From JBBQZU01 sp041749535 (GTDB lineage: Bacteria > Bacteroidota > Bacteroidia > Flavobacteriales_D > Cryomorphaceae): 64,000 bases of DNA. The DNA is taken from positions 6,661 through 70,660 of the forward strand of contig JBGTBE010000087.1 in NCBI GenBank assembly GCA_041749535.1. Reading direction: 5' to 3'. Positions 35,587 to 43,565 of this stretch are shown here, one piece after another. Made by a program: the position numbers and the translations under genes. The notes beneath the pieces are model-generated. The model saw nothing but the letters and a program-made list of their open reading frames with translations. It searched no databases and was not told the DNA's origin. The stretch's first letter is position 1. Each line of letters starts with the position of its first letter.

Positions 35587-36239
35587 ATTCGGTGTGCCGT
35601 TTTTCTTATCACCATGAGTCCATCCCTTACGGGAAAAAGTACGTTTTCTACCCTCATATCATGCATTACAAAAGTGTTGAATTCAACCAGTGCAGCGGTA
35701 TCAGGATCATTTTCTATTTCGGCAGGGTCAATCACCTTTCCGCTCCAAAGCACATTGTCGGCAATAATTACCGCACCCAAAGGCAGTTGATCAAAAACCA
35801 GGTTATAATAATTAAGGTAGTTGGTTTTGTCAGCATCTATAAACACCATATCAAAAGGTTCCTTCAGGGAAGGTAAAATGTGCAGTGCATCGCCAATGTG
35901 CATGGTTATGCGGCCTTCATTTCCAGTAAGGGCGACATATTTTTGCACCAGTGGCTGTAGCTCTTCATTGATGTCTATGGTATGAATATGGCCGCTCTCA
36001 GCAAGTCCTTCCGCCATGCAAATCGCTGAGTAGCCGGTGTAGGTGCCAATCTCCAATACCATTTTTGGTTTTATCAGATGGGTGAGCATACTCAATACCC
36101 TCCCTTGGAGGTGGCCCGAAAGCATACGGGGCTGCAATACCTTCATGTACGTTTCTCTATTGAGTTGGTGCAGGTGAAGGGGTTCTGGCTTGGTGTGCCC
36201 CGAAATATAGTTGTCGAGTTGGGGATCTAAAAAGTTCAT
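35583..36239 (-). CDS. Class I SAM-dependent O-methyltransferase (CCoAOMT-like)
   Basis: 218 residues. Family motif GTYTGYSAICMAEGL is the SAM glycine-rich loop, followed by IDINEELQPLVQKYV and the metal-binding MVFIDADKTNYLNYYN and ADNVLWSGKV. This is the O-methyltransferase_3 family, which methylates catechol-type hydroxyls; bacterial substrates are mostly unknown. First gene of a two-gene unit with threonine aldolase. A -7 box lies over the end of the preceding M16 gene. Confidence 0.93.
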   Translation of the reverse strand: MNFLDPQLDNYISGHTKPEPLHLHQLNRETYMKVLQPRMLSGHLQGRVLSMLTHLIKPKMVLEIGTYTGYSAICMAEGLAESGHIHTIDINEELQPLVQKYVALTGNEGRITMHIGDALHILPSLKEPFDMVFIDADKTNYLNYYNLVFDQLPLGAVIIADNVLWSGKVIDPAEIENDPDTAALVEFNTFVMHDMRVENVLFPVRDGLMVIRKTAHRI

Positions 36240-36272
36240 ACCTGGTAATATTATGTTTTATAGACGGACAAC

Positions 36273-37496
36273 TCAAATGTACACCAAGGTGCTGAGTTTG
36301 TTCTCGTCGAAGCACTCATTGGCCACTTGCAGAAGCTGGGGGGCTGTCACTTCATCAATTTCCCTGAGTATTTCGGCTGTGGTATCGATGCGGTTGAATG
36401 TGAGGAGGCTTTTACCAAGGCCCATCATCAGGTTTGCCCCACCTTCTGAGGAGAGGGCAAGCTGTCCTTTTAATTGTTCTTTGGCGCGGTGCAGTGCCGT
36501 AGCAGTGAGGCTGTTTCGGCGAAGCACATCAAGTTCTTTGTGTATGAGGGAAGTACTCTTATCGAGGAGTTTCTTATCTGTGCCGAGGTATATGGACACA
36601 AAACCAGTATCAGAATAAGGTTGGTACGATGAATCAATGTTATAGGCAATGCCATGTCGCTCTCTTATGTTCATATTGAGCCTTGAGTTCATTGCAGGTC
36701 CGCCCAGATAGTTGAGCAGTAGTACGGCTGGAACACGCAAAGGGTGATGTATATCATAAGCAGGTCCTCCAATCATAAGATGCGCCTGAAAAGTGTCAAG
36801 GTTCACAGTTCTCGATGCAGTGTGAACCTGCTCCACCAATTGCCTTTCCCGTTCAGGGGTGCTCAGGGCAAAATGCCCAAAATACTTTTCAGCCCAGCGT
36901 ATTATCTTGCGGAAGTCTACATTCCCTACACTGCTCAATACCATCTCTGAGGTGCAGTACCGCCGGCCAATAAATTTTTGAATATGGTTTCGAGAGAGAT
37001 TTTGTACACTCTCCTCAGTACCCAGTATGTTGCGGCCTATGGGGTGCTGACCGTATAGCAGTTCTTCAAAATCGTCGAAAATCAACTCGGATGGGCTGTC
37101 CTGATAGCTCAATATTTCATCAACGATCACATCGCGTTCTTTGGCAATTTCCTTTTCAGGAAAGGTAGAATTGCTCACAATGTCGCCTATCACTTCCATG
37201 GCTCGCTCGAAGTGCACATTTAGGAAGGATGCGTAGATTACGGTTTCTTCTTTTGTGGTATAGGCATTGAGTTCCGCACCCACGCTGTCCATTCGGCTCA
37301 GTATGTGAAATGCCTTTCTCTTCTTGGTGCCTTTGAAAAAGCAGTGTTCTATAAAGTGCGCCAGTCCTTGCTCATCTTCGAGTTCGTCCCTCGATCCTGC
37401 ATTGACTGTAAGGCCCAGATGACTTATTTGGCCATTTTCAGTGGATTTATGAACAATGCGCAGTCCGTTGGGGAGGGTGTGGATGAGAACTTCCAT
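36273..37496 (-). CDS. M16-family (insulinase/pitrilysin-like) peptidase
   Basis: 407 residues from ATG 37496 (MEVLIHTLPNGLRI); the longer frame to 37526 is rejected. The inverted zinc motif HFIEH is at residues 47-51 (His47, Glu50, His51), with LNAYTTKEETVIYA downstream holding the second-shell glutamates. Two M16 half-domains fit the length. Single-chain 400-residue members process small peptides; localisation appears cytoplasmic as no signal peptide is seen. Separate from the OMT-threonine aldolase unit by 33 bp. Confidence 0.93.
   Translation of the reverse strand: MEVLIHTLPNGLRIVHKSTENGQISHLGLTVNAGSRDELEDEQGLAHFIEHCFFKGTKKRKAFHILSRMDSVGAELNAYTTKEETVIYASFLNVHFERAMEVIGDIVSNSTFPEKEIAKERDVIVDEILSYQDSPSELIFDDFEELLYGQHPIGRNILGTEESVQNLSRNHIQKFIGRRYCTSEMVLSSVGNVDFRKIIRWAEKYFGHFALSTPERERQLVEQVHTASRTVNLDTFQAHLMIGGPAYDIHHPLRVPAVLLLNYLGGPAMNSRLNMNIRERHGIAYNIDSSYQPYSDTGFVSIYLGTDKKLLDKSTSLIHKELDVLRRNSLTATALHRAKEQLKGQLALSSEGGANLMMGLGKSLLTFNRIDTTAEILREIDEVTAPQLLQVANECFDENKLSTLVYI
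36274..36281 (-). promoter_or_regulatory. Candidate -7 box (TACATTTG) for the OMT-ltaE unit
   Basis: Exact TAnnTTTG on the minus strand, overlapping the stop codon region of the M16 gene and 35 bp before the methyltransferase ATG. No clear -33. Confidence 0.35.
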
Positions 37497-37503
37497 AGGG
37501 GTG

Positions 37504-37511
37504 CAAAGATA
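37504..37511 (-). promoter_or_regulatory. Candidate -7 box (TATCTTTG) for the M16 peptidase gene
   Basis: Exact TAnnTTTG on the minus strand. It ends only 7 bp before the ATG at 37496, so a transcript from it would be leaderless or nearly so. TTTC about 17 bp upstream is a weak -33. Confidence 0.45.
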
Positions 37512-37558
37512 GATAGTTCGCAACAAGCGAAATGATCAGCCTGCTATATGTGGTTACA

Positions 37559-38425
37559 TTAATTGCCCAGCAGCTGCATCAGCTCATCCAGTTTGGGAGA
37601 AAGGATAATCTCTGTGCGGCGGTTTGATGCTTTTCCTTCGGGTGTGTCATTGGTGGCCCTTGGCATATATTCACCACGCCCAGCGGCGGTTAGGCGCTTT
37701 GGGTCTATTTGTTTGTCGGACAAGATGCGCACTATTGATGTGGCGCGGGCAGTGCTTAAGTCCCAGTTGTCCTTGAAGGTGGGGGAGTTTTTGATCGGCA
37801 CATTGTCGGTATGCCCTTCGATGAGAATATCGATGTCGGGGTTTTTTTGCAATACGTTGGCTAAGGCTGTTATGGCTTCCTCACCTTTGGCTTCTGCCTT
37901 CGCACTCCCCGATTTAAAGAGCAGTTTGTCCGACATAGAAACATATACTTTGCCATTTTTCACCTCTACGGAAAGCTCATCGGCCTGAAAACCCAGCAAT
38001 GCATCGCGCAGTATGCTGTTGAGTCGGTTGGTAATGGAGTCCTGACGGGCTATGATGGCCTGCAGTTCTCTCAGGCTTTTTTCGCGTTCGGCAAGGGTTT
38101 TTTCTTTGTTGTCGAGTTGTTCGCTTTTCGCGCGAAGTTCGGCACTCAGCTGCCCTGCAGTTTTGGTGCTTTCGGCCTTCAGGTTTTCATATTCGGTATT
38201 GAGCGTAGCCAGTTCAGTTTGTGTGGATTTCAATTCAGTGTTTAGACGGGCAGTTTCGGCTTGCTCAGCAGCAAGTGTGGTACACAATGAGTCCCGTTCG
38301 CCAAGCACAGCTTTGGTGCGCTTACCGACCATGAGTTGTTCAGGAGCAGTTTGCCCGCATTCGTAAAAGCTTGCACACGATGTGAGCAGGAGTGAGCCAA
38401 GAGCTATGGTAAGTGCGTTTTTCAT
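37559..38425 (-). CDS. OmpA-family lipoprotein with coiled coil
   Basis: 288 residues. A lipobox is seen in GSLLLTSCASF (Cys16), so the protein is a lipoprotein. Residues ~45-130 are a long coiled coil rich in Glu, Leu, Ala. The C-terminal OmpA domain (~150-280) has DILIEGHTDNVPI, NWDLSTARATSIVRIL and ASNRRTEIILSP. Such proteins tether the outer membrane to peptidoglycan (MotB/OmpA-like fold). It is monocistronic with its own promoter. Confidence 0.92.
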   Translation of the reverse strand: MKNALTIALGSLLLTSCASFYECGQTAPEQLMVGKRTKAVLGERDSLCTTLAAEQAETARLNTELKSTQTELATLNTEYENLKAESTKTAGQLSAELRAKSEQLDNKEKTLAEREKSLRELQAIIARQDSITNRLNSILRDALLGFQADELSVEVKNGKVYVSMSDKLLFKSGSAKAEAKGEEAITALANVLQKNPDIDILIEGHTDNVPIKNSPTFKDNWDLSTARATSIVRILSDKQIDPKRLTAAGRGEYMPRATNDTPEGKASNRRTEIILSPKLDELMQLLGN

Positions 38426-38441
38426 CTCAGTGTATTTGTTG

Positions 38442-38472
38442 CAAACCTAGCACAGCGCTTCATTTCACACAA
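38442..38472 (-). promoter_or_regulatory. Bacteroidota-type promoter of the OmpA-family lipoprotein gene
   Basis: On the minus strand TTG (38472-38470) is followed after 20 bp by TAGGTTTG (38449-38442), a good -33/-7 pair. The ATG is 17 bp downstream. Confidence 0.65.
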
Positions 38473-38644
38473 CCTCGTAGGCTAGAAGTTTACCACAATA
38501 TCATCAACACCTGAAGTGCCTTCGTTCCTTTTGTGTGTTGGGGATTTATAACAAATTGGTCGACCCAAGTCCATCCCATTCATAAGGTTTAGCGTATTAT
38601 TCCGTTATCACTCCACCCTCATCACCTTTCAATTCTGCACCGGC

Positions 38645-38926
38645 ATGCCGTCTATAGATGGTGTAAGTAAGCATGCCTTGAGGCAAATTAAGACCATCTA
38701 TGGTGAAGATGCTGCCCATTTTGAACTGCTGGCTTTCCGCATGGCGGCCGAGGAGGCCGAAGAAATCAATGCTCACAAGCTGGTATTTAGGAATATCTGC
38801 ACGGAAGCGGAAAGAAAGTTCGCAGGAGAAGGAATTGGGGTTAACTGCCCCATTTGTTTACCCCAAACCAAAGCTCAGAATCCAGATGTAATCTCTGTAG
38901 GAATTACAAAAATGCGTACCAAATAG
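38645..38926 (+). CDS. Small hypothetical ORF (93 aa), doubtful
   Basis: The 38426-38987 interval contains only this frame. The product (MPSIDGVSKHALRQIKTIYG...) is soluble, acidic in the middle and has two cysteines in NCPICLP. I do not recognise a family, no promoter is visible, and it may be a gene remnant or chance frame. Kept because the interval otherwise holds nothing. Confidence 0.25.
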   Translation: MPSIDGVSKHALRQIKTIYGEDAAHFELLAFRMAAEEAEEINAHKLVFRNICTEAERKFAGEGIGVNCPICLPQTKAQNPDVISVGITKMRTK

Positions 38927-38987
38927 CCGTCAGTGTTATGTAGGCATTGTTATCTTGCTGCTTTGTTCCTACTACATCCTTCTTTCT

Positions 38988-39443
38988 TCATCCCACCAAG
39001 CGTTCATCAAATGTAAAATCTGATATTCTAATAATCCTCACCATCTTCATATCCTTATGGCTTGGGTTGATGAGTAAGTTGTAGTCGCCAGGTACCACGG
39101 CTGAAGGAACCTTCATCAAAAGAAATTTGCCTTGTTCTATAAATTCGTCTCCTATTTTCTGGGATGCTGCTGAAGGTGGGATTGCATTCCAGCTGTCACG
39201 CAATTTTTCCGGGGTATAGATATGTAGATTTGCAATAGAAATTTCCAACTCTATGAGTTGGTACCCATCAGGGGCGATAGCTAGAGGAGTGTGAACCGCT
39301 ACTTCGAGCACAGTGAGCGCCCTTGATTCGGAAGTATAAATCACGGCAACACCCGGGCTGTTCCACCTGCCGCCGTATAGAAATGCTCCCATTCCCGATA
39401 AATCAGCAGCGTGTGCAGCTTTGGCAAGCCGGTATACGATCAT
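38988..39443 (-). CDS. RES-domain toxin
   Basis: 151 residues covering the RES domain. Conserved Arg5 in MIVYRLAKAAHA, GGRWNSPGVAVIYTSES (Arg26, Tyr36, Ser/Glu pair) and LTVLEVAVH (Glu47) match the toxin active-site pocket, and NLLINPSHKDM lies near the end. Known RES toxins deplete NAD+ (MbcT-type) or ADP-ribosylate a host enzyme (ParT-type). It overlaps the antitoxin stop by 4 bp and is the second gene of the operon. Confidence 0.93.
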   Translation of the reverse strand: MIVYRLAKAAHAADLSGMGAFLYGGRWNSPGVAVIYTSESRALTVLEVAVHTPLAIAPDGYQLIELEISIANLHIYTPEKLRDSWNAIPPSAASQKIGDEFIEQGKFLLMKVPSAVVPGDYNLLINPSHKDMKMVRIIRISDFTFDERLVG

Positions 39444-39871
39444 GCCAAAACGCCGTGTTCTATGCGCCCCAATTCATTGTTTAGAAGCTGAATACCAATA
39501 GAATTATCGAGGAACGACTTTGGTGAATGCCCACCCAGCGCTACCGAAGGCAATTCGAGCCAATGATCGAATTTAGGCTTATTGCCAAATACATCAAGAC
39601 CGCGCTTATAGAGCCGGCTGATCTCAACAATTTTTTCGGATTGAAGCGCATCAAAGTTCTTTTGGTCTTTTTTGTAGCGCTGCATACTCCGCTCCGATAA
39701 GTGCAAGAAGGCCGACCAATCCTGAGAAGTAAAAGGGCTCAGCCTCACGATGTGCTCAAAGATGGCAAAACTCACACCTGCGCGTATTTTGTGGATAAGC
39801 GTGAGAATATCGCTTTCGAGAATATGACCATAGGCCACAGCTGGCTCAGAGATTATATTTCTTTTTTTCAT
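39440..39871 (-). CDS. Xre/MbcA/ParS-type antitoxin (DUF2384)
   Basis: 143 residues from ATG 39871 (MKKRNIISEP); the longer frame to 39904 would run through the operator. An N-terminal helical region (~25-85, with LSERSMQRYKK) is the Xre-like DNA-binding part. The C-terminal DUF2384 toxin-binding domain (~85-143) has LYKRGLDVFGNKPKFDHWL and GGHSPKSFLDNSIGIQLLNNELGRIEHGV. It should neutralise the RES toxin encoded next (4-bp overlap) and repress the operon from the inverted repeat upstream. Confidence 0.93.
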   Translation of the reverse strand: MKKRNIISEPAVAYGHILESDILTLIHKIRAGVSFAIFEHIVRLSPFTSQDWSAFLHLSERSMQRYKKDQKNFDALQSEKIVEISRLYKRGLDVFGNKPKFDHWLELPSVALGGHSPKSFLDNSIGIQLLNNELGRIEHGVLA

Positions 39872-39873
39872 AC

Positions 39874-39921
39874 CCAAATGTAAAGCTAATTTTCCAAATG
39901 GCAAAATATATACGCCATTTG
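39874..39921 (-). promoter_or_regulatory. Inverted repeat operator of the RES/Xre toxin-antitoxin operon
   Basis: CAAATGGC (39895-39902) and GCCATTTG (39914-39921) form a perfect 8-bp inverted repeat around an 11-bp A+T core (minus strand GTATATATTTT). A third copy of CCAAATG lies at 39874-39880, 20 bp from the one at 39894-39900, about two helical turns. The repeats end 3 bp before the antitoxin ATG, as expected for autorepression. Confidence 0.7.
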
Positions 39922-39927
39922 TCGCAC

Positions 39928-39956
39928 AAAAAAAACAGCCTTCTTTTGGATGGCTG
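39928..39956 (-). terminator. Terminator of the beta-oxidation operon
   Basis: On the minus strand CAGCC pairs with GGCTG around an 11-nt loop and is followed by eight U. It lies 28 bp after the acyl-CoA dehydrogenase stop, so it separates that operon from the toxin-antitoxin unit. Confidence 0.75.
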
Positions 39957-39983
39957 CCTTTTGCTTTTTTGTGTGATGGAAGA

Positions 39984-41777
39984 TCAGTAACAGTACTTGC
40001 CTTCTGATATCAGTTTTTGGGCAATTTGCTGTCGCAGGGCTTTTACATTGATATCTTCACATTTGGTAAACCGCTTCAGTCCCATCAGCATCATGCGCTG
40101 CTCATCGCCTTCTACAAAGGAGTTGATGGCATCTTTGCCAGCTTTGTGAATTCGGTCTGCACAGTCGTATAGCCATACTTGCGTCATGGCAATTTGATCG
40201 GCAGCAGCGGCTTCGCCCTGCATTTCAATTATCTTGCGGGTGCGCAGCAGGGCCGATTCAGCGGCGTATGTCCATATCACCATATCGGCAATATTCATAA
40301 GTACTTCCTGCTCTTTAGCCAGGGTTTGCATCAGTTTTTGCGCAGCCGAGCCAGCCACCATGAGCACGGTTTTCTTGAAGTTCTCTATAAGCTTGGTCTC
40401 TTTGCTAAAAGGTTTTCCATCTCCACTTCCTGAATCAGGAATAGACATGAGTTCGCCCGCTACTTTCATTGCTGGGCCCATCAGGTCGAGTTGCCCTTTC
40501 ATGGCTTTGCGGATAAGCATATCAACGGTAAGAATGCGGTTTATTTCGTTCGTTCCTTCGAATATGCGGTTTATACGTGCATCGCGGTACCCACGCTCCA
40601 CACGAGTTTCAGCGCTGTAGCCCATGCCTCCGTATATCTGTACCGCCTCATCCACCACATAGTCGAGACATTCAGAACCAAATACCTTCATCATAGCGCA
40701 CTCGGCAGCATATTCTTCAATTCCCTTAAGTATGGCATCTGATTTTGGCATGCCTGAAGCCGCATGGCTGTTGATTGCATCTTCAATATTTTGGGCAACA
40801 CGGTACGTTGCAGATTCAAGCACATAAGTGCGTATGGCCTGCTCAGCCAATTTAAACCTGATGGCACCGTATTTAGAAATGGGGCGGCCAAATTGATTGC
40901 GTTCATTGGCATATTGTACGGAATGGTCTATGCTGTCCTTCATACCGCCAAGCACACCCGCAGCAAGTTTGATGCGGCCTATATTCAAAATGTTGAGCGC
41001 GATTTTGAAACCGGCTTCCCGCTCGTTCAGCATATTTTCAACCGGTACTTTGCAGTCGTTGAAAAACACTTGTCGTGTGGAACTGCCCTTTATCCCCATC
41101 TTTTTCTCTTCGGGGTTGAGTTCAATACCGGGCGTGCCTTTTTCAACAATAAAAGCACTGAGGTTTTTATCGTCGTCGATTTTTGCGAAAACAATGAATA
41201 CATGTGCAAAGCCCGAGTTGGTAATCCACATTTTCTGGCCGTTGATCACGTAGTGCTTGCCATCATCTGTAAGTTTGGCGCGGGTTTTACCTGAATTGGC
41301 GTCCGAACCAGAACTGGGCTCAGTAAGGCAGTAACAGGCTTTCCACTCACCTGTGGCGAGCTTGGTCACGTATTTTTTCTTTTGTTCTTCGTTGCCATAA
41401 TACAATATAGGCAGGGTACCGATACCGGTATGTGCCCCATATGCCACCGAGAAAGAATGTCCTGATCCCAGGGCTTCTGCAGCGAGCATACTCGATTTAA
41501 AATCGAGACCGAGGCCACCGTACTCTTCAGGGATGCTTACACCCAGAAGGCCCAGCTCTCCTGCCTTGTTCAGAGCACCTTCCATAAACCCCGCTTCCAT
41601 GCTGTCCATGCGGTCGAGATTCGGAATTATTTCGGCATTGAGAAAATCAATACATGACTGTGCAATCATGCGATGTTCTTCACTCCACTCTTCGGGTATG
41701 AAAATTTCAGATGGTTCTGTGGCCCTGATTAGAAATTCGCCTCCGCGAATGGCGTTTTTATTTGTTGTGGCTTCCAT
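39984..41777 (-). CDS. Acyl-CoA dehydrogenase (long form)
   Basis: 597 residues. FAD/acyl-CoA motifs ACYCLTEPSSGSDANSGKT and WITNSGFAHVFIVFAK; the catalytic Glu is in YRDARINRIFEGTNEINRI. The extra ~190 C-terminal residues resemble the very-long-chain type. It introduces the 2,3-double bond in fatty acyl-CoA with electrons passed to ETF. It is last of the MarR-led operon, 20 bp after the thiolase, and shares the fatty-acid pathway with its neighbours. Confidence 0.95.
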   Translation of the reverse strand: MEATTNKNAIRGGEFLIRATEPSEIFIPEEWSEEHRMIAQSCIDFLNAEIIPNLDRMDSMEAGFMEGALNKAGELGLLGVSIPEEYGGLGLDFKSSMLAAEALGSGHSFSVAYGAHTGIGTLPILYYGNEEQKKKYVTKLATGEWKACYCLTEPSSGSDANSGKTRAKLTDDGKHYVINGQKMWITNSGFAHVFIVFAKIDDDKNLSAFIVEKGTPGIELNPEEKKMGIKGSSTRQVFFNDCKVPVENMLNEREAGFKIALNILNIGRIKLAAGVLGGMKDSIDHSVQYANERNQFGRPISKYGAIRFKLAEQAIRTYVLESATYRVAQNIEDAINSHAASGMPKSDAILKGIEEYAAECAMMKVFGSECLDYVVDEAVQIYGGMGYSAETRVERGYRDARINRIFEGTNEINRILTVDMLIRKAMKGQLDLMGPAMKVAGELMSIPDSGSGDGKPFSKETKLIENFKKTVLMVAGSAAQKLMQTLAKEQEVLMNIADMVIWTYAAESALLRTRKIIEMQGEAAAADQIAMTQVWLYDCADRIHKAGKDAINSFVEGDEQRMMLMGLKRFTKCEDINVKALRQQIAQKLISEGKYCY

Positions 41778-41797
41778 GGCTTATTGCTTTTGGCTTT

Positions 41798-42973
41798 TTA
41801 ATTTAACAATTCGAATACTCCTGCAGCACCTTGTCCGGTGCCCACACACATCGTAACTATTCCGTATTTGTTTTTTCTACGGCGCATCTCATTGAATAGT
41901 TGTACGCTGAGCTTGGCACCTGTACAACCAAGCGGATGCCCTAGCGCTATGGCACCTCCGTTTACATTCACTATTTCGGGGTTAAGATTCAGTTCCCGCA
42001 CTATGGCCACCGACTGCGAAGCAAAAGCCTCATTGAGCTCTATCAGGTCAATGTCGTTTTGTTTGAGCCCTGCTTTTTCAATGGCTTTGGGAATGGCATA
42101 AATAGGCCCCACACCCATAATACGCGGCTCAAGACCTACTACATGGTAGCTCTTTAATTGAGCGATTGGTGTGATGTTGTGTTTTTTGAGAAATGCCTCT
42201 GAAACAACCATTACGAAGGCTGCCCCGTCAGAAGTTTGAGAGGCATTGCCGGCAGTAACTGATCCCCTGGCATCAAATACGGGCCGGAGTTTGGCGAGGG
42301 CATCTATGGTGGTTTCCCTGCGGGGACCTTCGTCAGTATCTACAGTGTACTTGCGGCTTTGGCGCTTGTCGTTTTTCACGAAAATTTCTTCCACTTCTAT
42401 AGGTACGATTTCATCTTTGAATTTACCTGTGTCGATAGCGGCTGCAGCGCGCATGTTCGATTGGTATGCAAACTGGTCCTGGTCTTCGCGGCTCACTTTG
42501 TAGTCGCGGGCTACGGCTTCTGCTGTGAGGCCCATCCCCCAATACCAATCCGTATTGTTTTTAGCGACAGCCGCGTTTGGAACCAGGCGCCACCCACCGA
42601 AAGGTATGGGTGACATGGTTTCCACACCTCCGGCAATAATGCAGTCGCTCATACCGCTGTGGATTTTTGCAGAAGCTATGGCGATGGTCTCCAATCCTGA
42701 GGAGCAGTAGCGGTTTACGGTCATGCCCGGTACCTTATCGGTATTGAGTCCCATCAGCGAAATCATTCTGCCTATGTTCAGTCCCTGCTCGGCTTCGGGT
42801 GTGGCATTTCCAACAATTACATCGTCAATTTCATCGGGTGCAATTGAAGGAAGAGTACCCATCATGTGCGTGATTACTTTCGCTGCTAAATCATCAGCGC
42901 GCATGAATTTGAAAACACCACGAGGGGCCTTGCCAACTGCTGTCCGGTATGCTGAAACTATATAAGCGTTCAT
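41798..42973 (-). CDS. Acetyl-CoA C-acyltransferase (thiolase)
   Basis: 391 residues. The nucleophile Cys is in VNRYCSSGLETIA, the active-site His in NVNGGAIALGHPLGCTGAK, and the second Cys in TMCVGTGQGAAGVF. The enzyme cleaves 3-ketoacyl-CoA to acetyl-CoA, the last step of beta-oxidation. In the operon it follows the four-helix-bundle gene and precedes acyl-CoA dehydrogenase. The N-terminus MNAYIVSAYRTAVG fits the family start. Confidence 0.95.
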   Translation of the reverse strand: MNAYIVSAYRTAVGKAPRGVFKFMRADDLAAKVITHMMGTLPSIAPDEIDDVIVGNATPEAEQGLNIGRMISLMGLNTDKVPGMTVNRYCSSGLETIAIASAKIHSGMSDCIIAGGVETMSPIPFGGWRLVPNAAVAKNNTDWYWGMGLTAEAVARDYKVSREDQDQFAYQSNMRAAAAIDTGKFKDEIVPIEVEEIFVKNDKRQSRKYTVDTDEGPRRETTIDALAKLRPVFDARGSVTAGNASQTSDGAAFVMVVSEAFLKKHNITPIAQLKSYHVVGLEPRIMGVGPIYAIPKAIEKAGLKQNDIDLIELNEAFASQSVAIVRELNLNPEIVNVNGGAIALGHPLGCTGAKLSVQLFNEMRRRKNKYGIVTMCVGTGQGAAGVFELLN

Positions 42974-42990
42974 TTTTTTTTGATTGTATC

Positions 42991-43011
42991 AAGTACTAAG
43001 TACCAAGTACA
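42991..43011. repeat. Left heptamer array (AAGTACN)x3
   Basis: AAGTACT, AAGTACC and AAGTACA occur back to back on the plus strand. They are inverted relative to the array at 43531-43565 on the other side of the four-helix-bundle gene; AAGTACAAAG (43005-43014) is the exact reverse complement of CTTTGTACTT (43549-43558). Confidence 0.85.
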
Positions 43012-43024
43012 AAGAATTGATGGG

Positions 43025-43507
43025 TTAATACTCTGGTTTAGTGTTGTACTTCGAATTTTTTTGATCAAGATATTGGGGGACATTATCATCATTAAATTTA
43101 TGATTGATTTGATAAATTTCTTCAACATCATTCACATAATTAGACTTTTGACCTCCGTTATCAAGGTGTTGCTGAAATTTGAAAATCATGTTTCCAATGT
43201 TTGCAATGCGATGCGAAAACTTTGAGTGGAGCTCATGATCGATCAGCCCAAGTCTAAGACAAATTTCTAATTGGGTATCTACTTCGAATAGAGAACCGTT
43301 TGCAATACTCAGAAATCTCTTAAAGTCAATCGCGCTGTTTCGGCCAGCTCCTTCTGCAATATTGCTCGCTACAGAAACTGCAGCCCGCTTTAACTGCTCC
43401 GAAATCCCGTATCGTTCACCAGACGGGAATTGTCGGACACATTGAGCAATTTCAACAGCCAGTTTCACTGCTTCTTGCCATACTTTTAGTTCTCTATATC
43501 TATGCAT
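43025..43507 (-). CDS. Four-helix bundle protein (S23-type intervening-sequence family)
   Basis: 160 residues. MHRYRELKVWQEAVKLAVEIA, GERYGISEQLKRAAVSVASNIAEGAGR and FLSIANGSLFEVDTQLEICLRLGL are the classic motifs of the four-helix bundle family, whose members occur as 23S rRNA intervening-sequence proteins and as the Avd subunit of diversity-generating retroelements. The role here is unknown; no template or variable repeat is in sight. The last ~45 residues are an unrelated Asn/Lys-rich tail. It splits a fatty-acid oxidation operon and is bracketed by inverted heptamer arrays. Confidence 0.92.
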   Translation of the reverse strand: MHRYRELKVWQEAVKLAVEIAQCVRQFPSGERYGISEQLKRAAVSVASNIAEGAGRNSAIDFKRFLSIANGSLFEVDTQLEICLRLGLIDHELHSKFSHRIANIGNMIFKFQQHLDNGGQKSNYVNDVEEIYQINHKFNDDNVPQYLDQKNSKYNTKPEY

Positions 43508-43530
43508 AATTCTATTTTTTTGTGTCTTTC

Positions 43531-43565
43531 AGTACTTAATACTTAATACTTTGTACTTAATACTA
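43531..43565. repeat. Right heptamer array (NRTACTT)x5
   Basis: AGTACTT, AATACTT, AATACTT, TGTACTT and AATACTA run in tandem. The last unit overlaps the stop codon of the 3-hydroxyacyl-CoA dehydrogenase gene (43563-43565). Orientation is inverted to the left array. Confidence 0.85.

Noticed and set aside
36274..36281. Strong promoter for the O-methyltransferase unit
   Set aside because: Kept only as a weak candidate because the -7 match lies over the M16 stop codon and no -33 box is at the expected distance.
43025..43507. Diversity-generating retroelement (Avd-type gene)
   Set aside because: The four-helix-bundle family includes Avd, but no reverse transcriptase, template repeat or variable target is in the neighbourhood.
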